Assembly (NCBI GenBank): GCA_965661765.1
Contig: CBFIFE010000001.1
Location: 41,860-105,859, forward strand
Length of the DNA: 64,000 nt
DNA from: JBMYZL01 sp965661765
GTDB lineage: Bacteria; Bacteroidota; Bacteroidia; Flavobacteriales_D; Sanyastnellaceae
Direction of reading: 5' to 3'
Below are positions 62,378-64,000 of the stretch, piece after piece. Positions within the stretch are counted from its first letter, which is position 1, and each line of letters opens with the position of its first letter. A program made the translations under genes and the position numbers. The notes under the pieces are model-generated. The model saw only the letters and a list, made by a program, of their open reading frames with translations, was not told the DNA's origin and searched no databases.

Positions 62378-63078
62378 TGGGCAACACGAGGCTGCCACGG
62401 CACCACCGGGCCATTCTGCGGACAGCTCCGATGATGCCCGGCGCGCCCAACCATCGCTTGGTCTTGTTTCCTGACGTGAAGGCCATTTGGCATCAAGTGC
62501 CGAAGGTCGGGAGTTCTTCCATCTGGAAGGCTTTGAGTGCCCAAGCAGAAGTGAATTGGGAACAACTTCACGGGAAGGCATTGTTGCCCAGCTGGATGTA
62601 CAAAGATTGGACGGCGTTTGCATTCGTCCGAAGCCCTGAACAACGGCTGCTGAGTGCCTGGAGAGACAAGGTCTTGCGCAGCAACCTGTTTGGTTTTTCC
62701 CCGGCCACACACGCCAAGATGCACGAGCTCGATGCGTTCCTCGACTGGCTCGAAGACCAAGACCTTCGGCTGGCGGAACCTCACATCCGGTGGCAAAGTG
62801 CGCTGTTCAACCCCGATCGAATGGATTTCATCGGCAGAATGGAGAACATTCAGAAGGATTGGCGCGAACTGGCCCAGAAGCTGGAGCTCCCACGGGCGAG
62901 TTGGGACCTTCCCCATATCAATGCGTCCACGTTCGTTCAACCGTTGAGCAGCGTCCGAGAAGACCAAACCCTCCGCATCCTTCGCCTCTACGCCCCGGAT
63001 GTCCAAAACTTCTATCCCGACTTGGCCAATGCGCCGAACAGTCGGACATCAGCATTTCAGGACGTCAAAGGCGCTTGA
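62377..63078 (+). CDS. Sulfotransferase family 2 protein
   Basis: 233 aa. The PAPS-binding motif is HQVPKVGSSSIWKAL (about 38-52; PKxGSSS), and FAFVRSPEQRLLSAWRDKVL is the 3'-phosphate-binding segment (RxPxxRxxSxxxdK). These enzymes sulfate carbohydrates in animals; bacterial acceptors are mostly unknown. The ATG shares a base with the pccB stop (TGATG). This is the second sulfotransferase in the window and belongs to a different family from the one at 12499. Confidence 0.82.
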   Translation: MGNTRLPRHHRAILRTAPMMPGAPNHRLVLFPDVKAIWHQVPKVGSSSIWKALSAQAEVNWEQLHGKALLPSWMYKDWTAFAFVRSPEQRLLSAWRDKVLRSNLFGFSPATHAKMHELDAFLDWLEDQDLRLAEPHIRWQSALFNPDRMDFIGRMENIQKDWRELAQKLELPRASWDLPHINASTFVQPLSSVREDQTLRILRLYAPDVQNFYPDLANAPNSRTSAFQDVKGA

Positions 63079-63739
63079 TGGAGCAACCCAATGCCTTCGT
63101 CTCTGAGACTTGGGGTTTTTTGCCTGCGCCAACTTCCGCAATGGCATCGAGCAAGTAGGTCTCCCCAACTTTCTGAGCGTTTTGGACGTTGTCATCGATG
63201 GCCCCCCGGTACATCAGCGTCCCATTCGCACCGAAGAGGTAGACGTGTGGGGTTTTTGTTGCGCCGAAAGCGTCCGCAACGCGGTGGCCTGCATCCACGA
63301 CATACGGCATGGTGTACTCCGCGATTTCGGCATGCTTTTGCATGGCCCGAAAGCTGTCGTCCCCCTCGCGTTTGGCCTCATTTGAATTCACCAAAACCAT
63401 CTGGATTCCAGCCGCTTCTGCCGCTGCGTGCAATCCATTGTAACGTCCTTCCCAGCCTTCGCTTTTCTCGCCATTGCCGACAACAAAAGGGCAGGTATTG
63501 CAGCTGAAAACCACCAAGAGTCCCTGTTCACCGAGGTTGTCGTTGAGCATGAACTTGCCGCCGTCGATGTTCATCATGACGTGGTCGCCCATGGGCATTT
63601 TGTCTCCGATGGCCAGTTCTTCGGCGATTCCGTTGACACTGGCTTGGGCAGATGCTTCTGGCGCAAGACCGAGAAAAGTTGTGCCAAATGCCAAGACAGC
63701 ACTGGCGAAAGCGAACAGAAAGTTGTGGGTGTTTTTCAT
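63065..63739 (-). CDS. Secreted thioredoxin-like (AhpC/TSA-redoxin) protein
   Basis: 224 aa. Signal peptide (NFLFAFASAVLAFGTTFLGL, cleavage near ASA-QA). Thioredoxin fold with the redox motif VVFSCNTCPFVVGNG (Cys 80 and Cys 83), a peroxiredoxin-like middle (VLVNSNEAKREGDDSF) and TPHVYLFGANGTLMYRGAID. Probably a periplasmic thiol-disulfide protein. A TAACTTGG box ends 4 bases before the ATG. Overlaps the sulfotransferase gene by 14 bp at its 3' end. Confidence 0.9.
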   Translation of the reverse strand: MKNTHNFLFAFASAVLAFGTTFLGLAPEASAQASVNGIAEELAIGDKMPMGDHVMMNIDGGKFMLNDNLGEQGLLVVFSCNTCPFVVGNGEKSEGWEGRYNGLHAAAEAAGIQMVLVNSNEAKREGDDSFRAMQKHAEIAEYTMPYVVDAGHRVADAFGATKTPHVYLFGANGTLMYRGAIDDNVQNAQKVGETYLLDAIAEVGAGKKPQVSETKALGCSIKRL

Positions 63740-63743
63740 GGTT

Positions 63744-63751
63744 CCAAGTTA
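63744..63751 (-). promoter_or_regulatory. -7 box (TAACTTGG) of the thioredoxin-like gene
   Basis: TAnnTTGG variant, four bases before the ATG at 63739. Confidence 0.5.
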
Positions 63752-63837
63752 ACCTCAGAAATGGGCTTTTCGTTCAAAGCCCACCTCATCTTGGATGATG
63801 TCAAGCAGAATGCATGCCGAGAAAGCTTGGATTTCCC

Positions 63838-64000
63838 GCGCCCCGCGCCCTGCGCCCTGCGCCCCCTCGTCACCCTCCCCTCCCTCGTCTCCCTAGTCTC
63901 CCTGGTCACCCTAGTCCCCCTCGTCTCCCTCGTCTCCCTGGTCACCCTCGTCTCCCTCGTCCCCCTCGTCTCCCTCGTCTCCCTCGTCTCCCTCGTCTCC
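63838..64000. repeat. Minisatellite: 7-mers then 9-mers, running off the window end
   Basis: Four copies of GCGCCCY (63838-63865) pass directly into about 15 copies of a 9-mer with consensus TCCCTCGTC (63863-64000). Variants include TCCCTAGTC, TCCCTGGTC, ACCCTCGTC and CCCCTCGTC. Copies become more uniform towards the window end, as in a recently expanding array. All reading frames stay open through most of it, but composition shows no real gene. Confidence 0.9.

Noticed and set aside
63736..63945. 69-aa frame of repeated Thr-Arg-Glu units on the minus strand
   Set aside because: A product of the 9-bp tandem repeat; the same openness occurs in other frames.
63838..64000. CRISPR array at the window end
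   Set aside because: Units are 7-9 bp with no spacers between them; this is a minisatellite.

Overview
The window is a 64 kb piece of a Bacteroidota genome, most likely a marine-type Flavobacteriales relative with fairly high GC. The evidence is: Bacteroidota-type promoters (TAnnTTTG -7 boxes) with no Shine-Dalgarno sequences, a 1334-aa surface protein with a gliding-motility/type IX secretion C-terminal domain, a CCDC81-type HU plus SPOR protein, an sdhCAB set with a single cytochrome b subunit, and two TonB-dependent receptors. A run of 98 N inside sdhB marks it as a draft assembly. One RNA gene, tRNA-Cys(GCA), was found. No rRNA, CRISPR array or insertion sequence was seen.

Layout. 1-5.3 kb (minus): 3'-truncated metallophosphoesterase, RhlE-type RNA helicase, PhoD-like lipoprotein, TonB-C-domain protein and a 434-aa protein of unknown function. 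5.3-5.7 kb is AT-rich and non-coding, with a 10-bp-periodic repeat, followed by tRNA-Cys. 5.85-9.6 kb: pssA-purS-lipoprotein operon (plus), then a Cys/Met-metabolism PLP enzyme divergent from an Lrp regulator. 9.6-12.4 kb (minus): glyS-pgk. 12.5-20.3 kb (plus): sulfotransferase-gpsA, the giant surface protein, and the HU/SPOR protein with a HAD hydrolase. 20.3-26.1 kb (minus): TonB receptor, kdsB, S9 oligopeptidase and a small conserved protein, tightly packed with start/stop overlaps. 26.2-32.5 kb: dprA, a cation/proton antiporter and rseP (both minus), and PBP1A. 32.5-35.9 kb: 3-oxoacid CoA-transferase A and B, gltX, ssb. 36.0-39.6 kb: sdhCAB. 39.8-42.6 kb: HMA-domain protein and a TonB receptor, probably a metal-handling pair. 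42.6-50.2 kb: an inducible-mutagenesis cassette (dinB-SRAP-dnaE2, minus) with a LexA-like S24 regulator on the other side of a metalloprotease gene. 50.2-55.4 kb: nfu, then two coupled amidohydrolase-like genes. 55.5-60.7 kb (minus): aspS-brx-trpS-muiA. 60.8-63.7 kb: carboxyltransferase subunit, sulfotransferase, thioredoxin-like protein. The window ends inside a 9-bp minisatellite.

Three observations stand out. (1) About 16 genes have a -7 promoter box ending only 3-7 bases before the start codon, so their mRNAs should be leaderless or nearly so. The same spacing corrects several start codons. (2) The promoters of dinB and of the LexA-like regulator share a candidate operator, TGCTA-N7-TAGCA, overlapping their -7 boxes, which would make the regulator and the mutasome one SOS-like regulon. 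(3) Several proteins depart from their families: a CxxC...C...C zinc-ribbon-like insert in PBP1A, a PHP domain in DnaE2 without its usual N-terminal histidine pair, and three amidohydrolase modules of which only one keeps the HxH metal site. The sdhB gap looks like an assembly artefact with no sequence actually missing.
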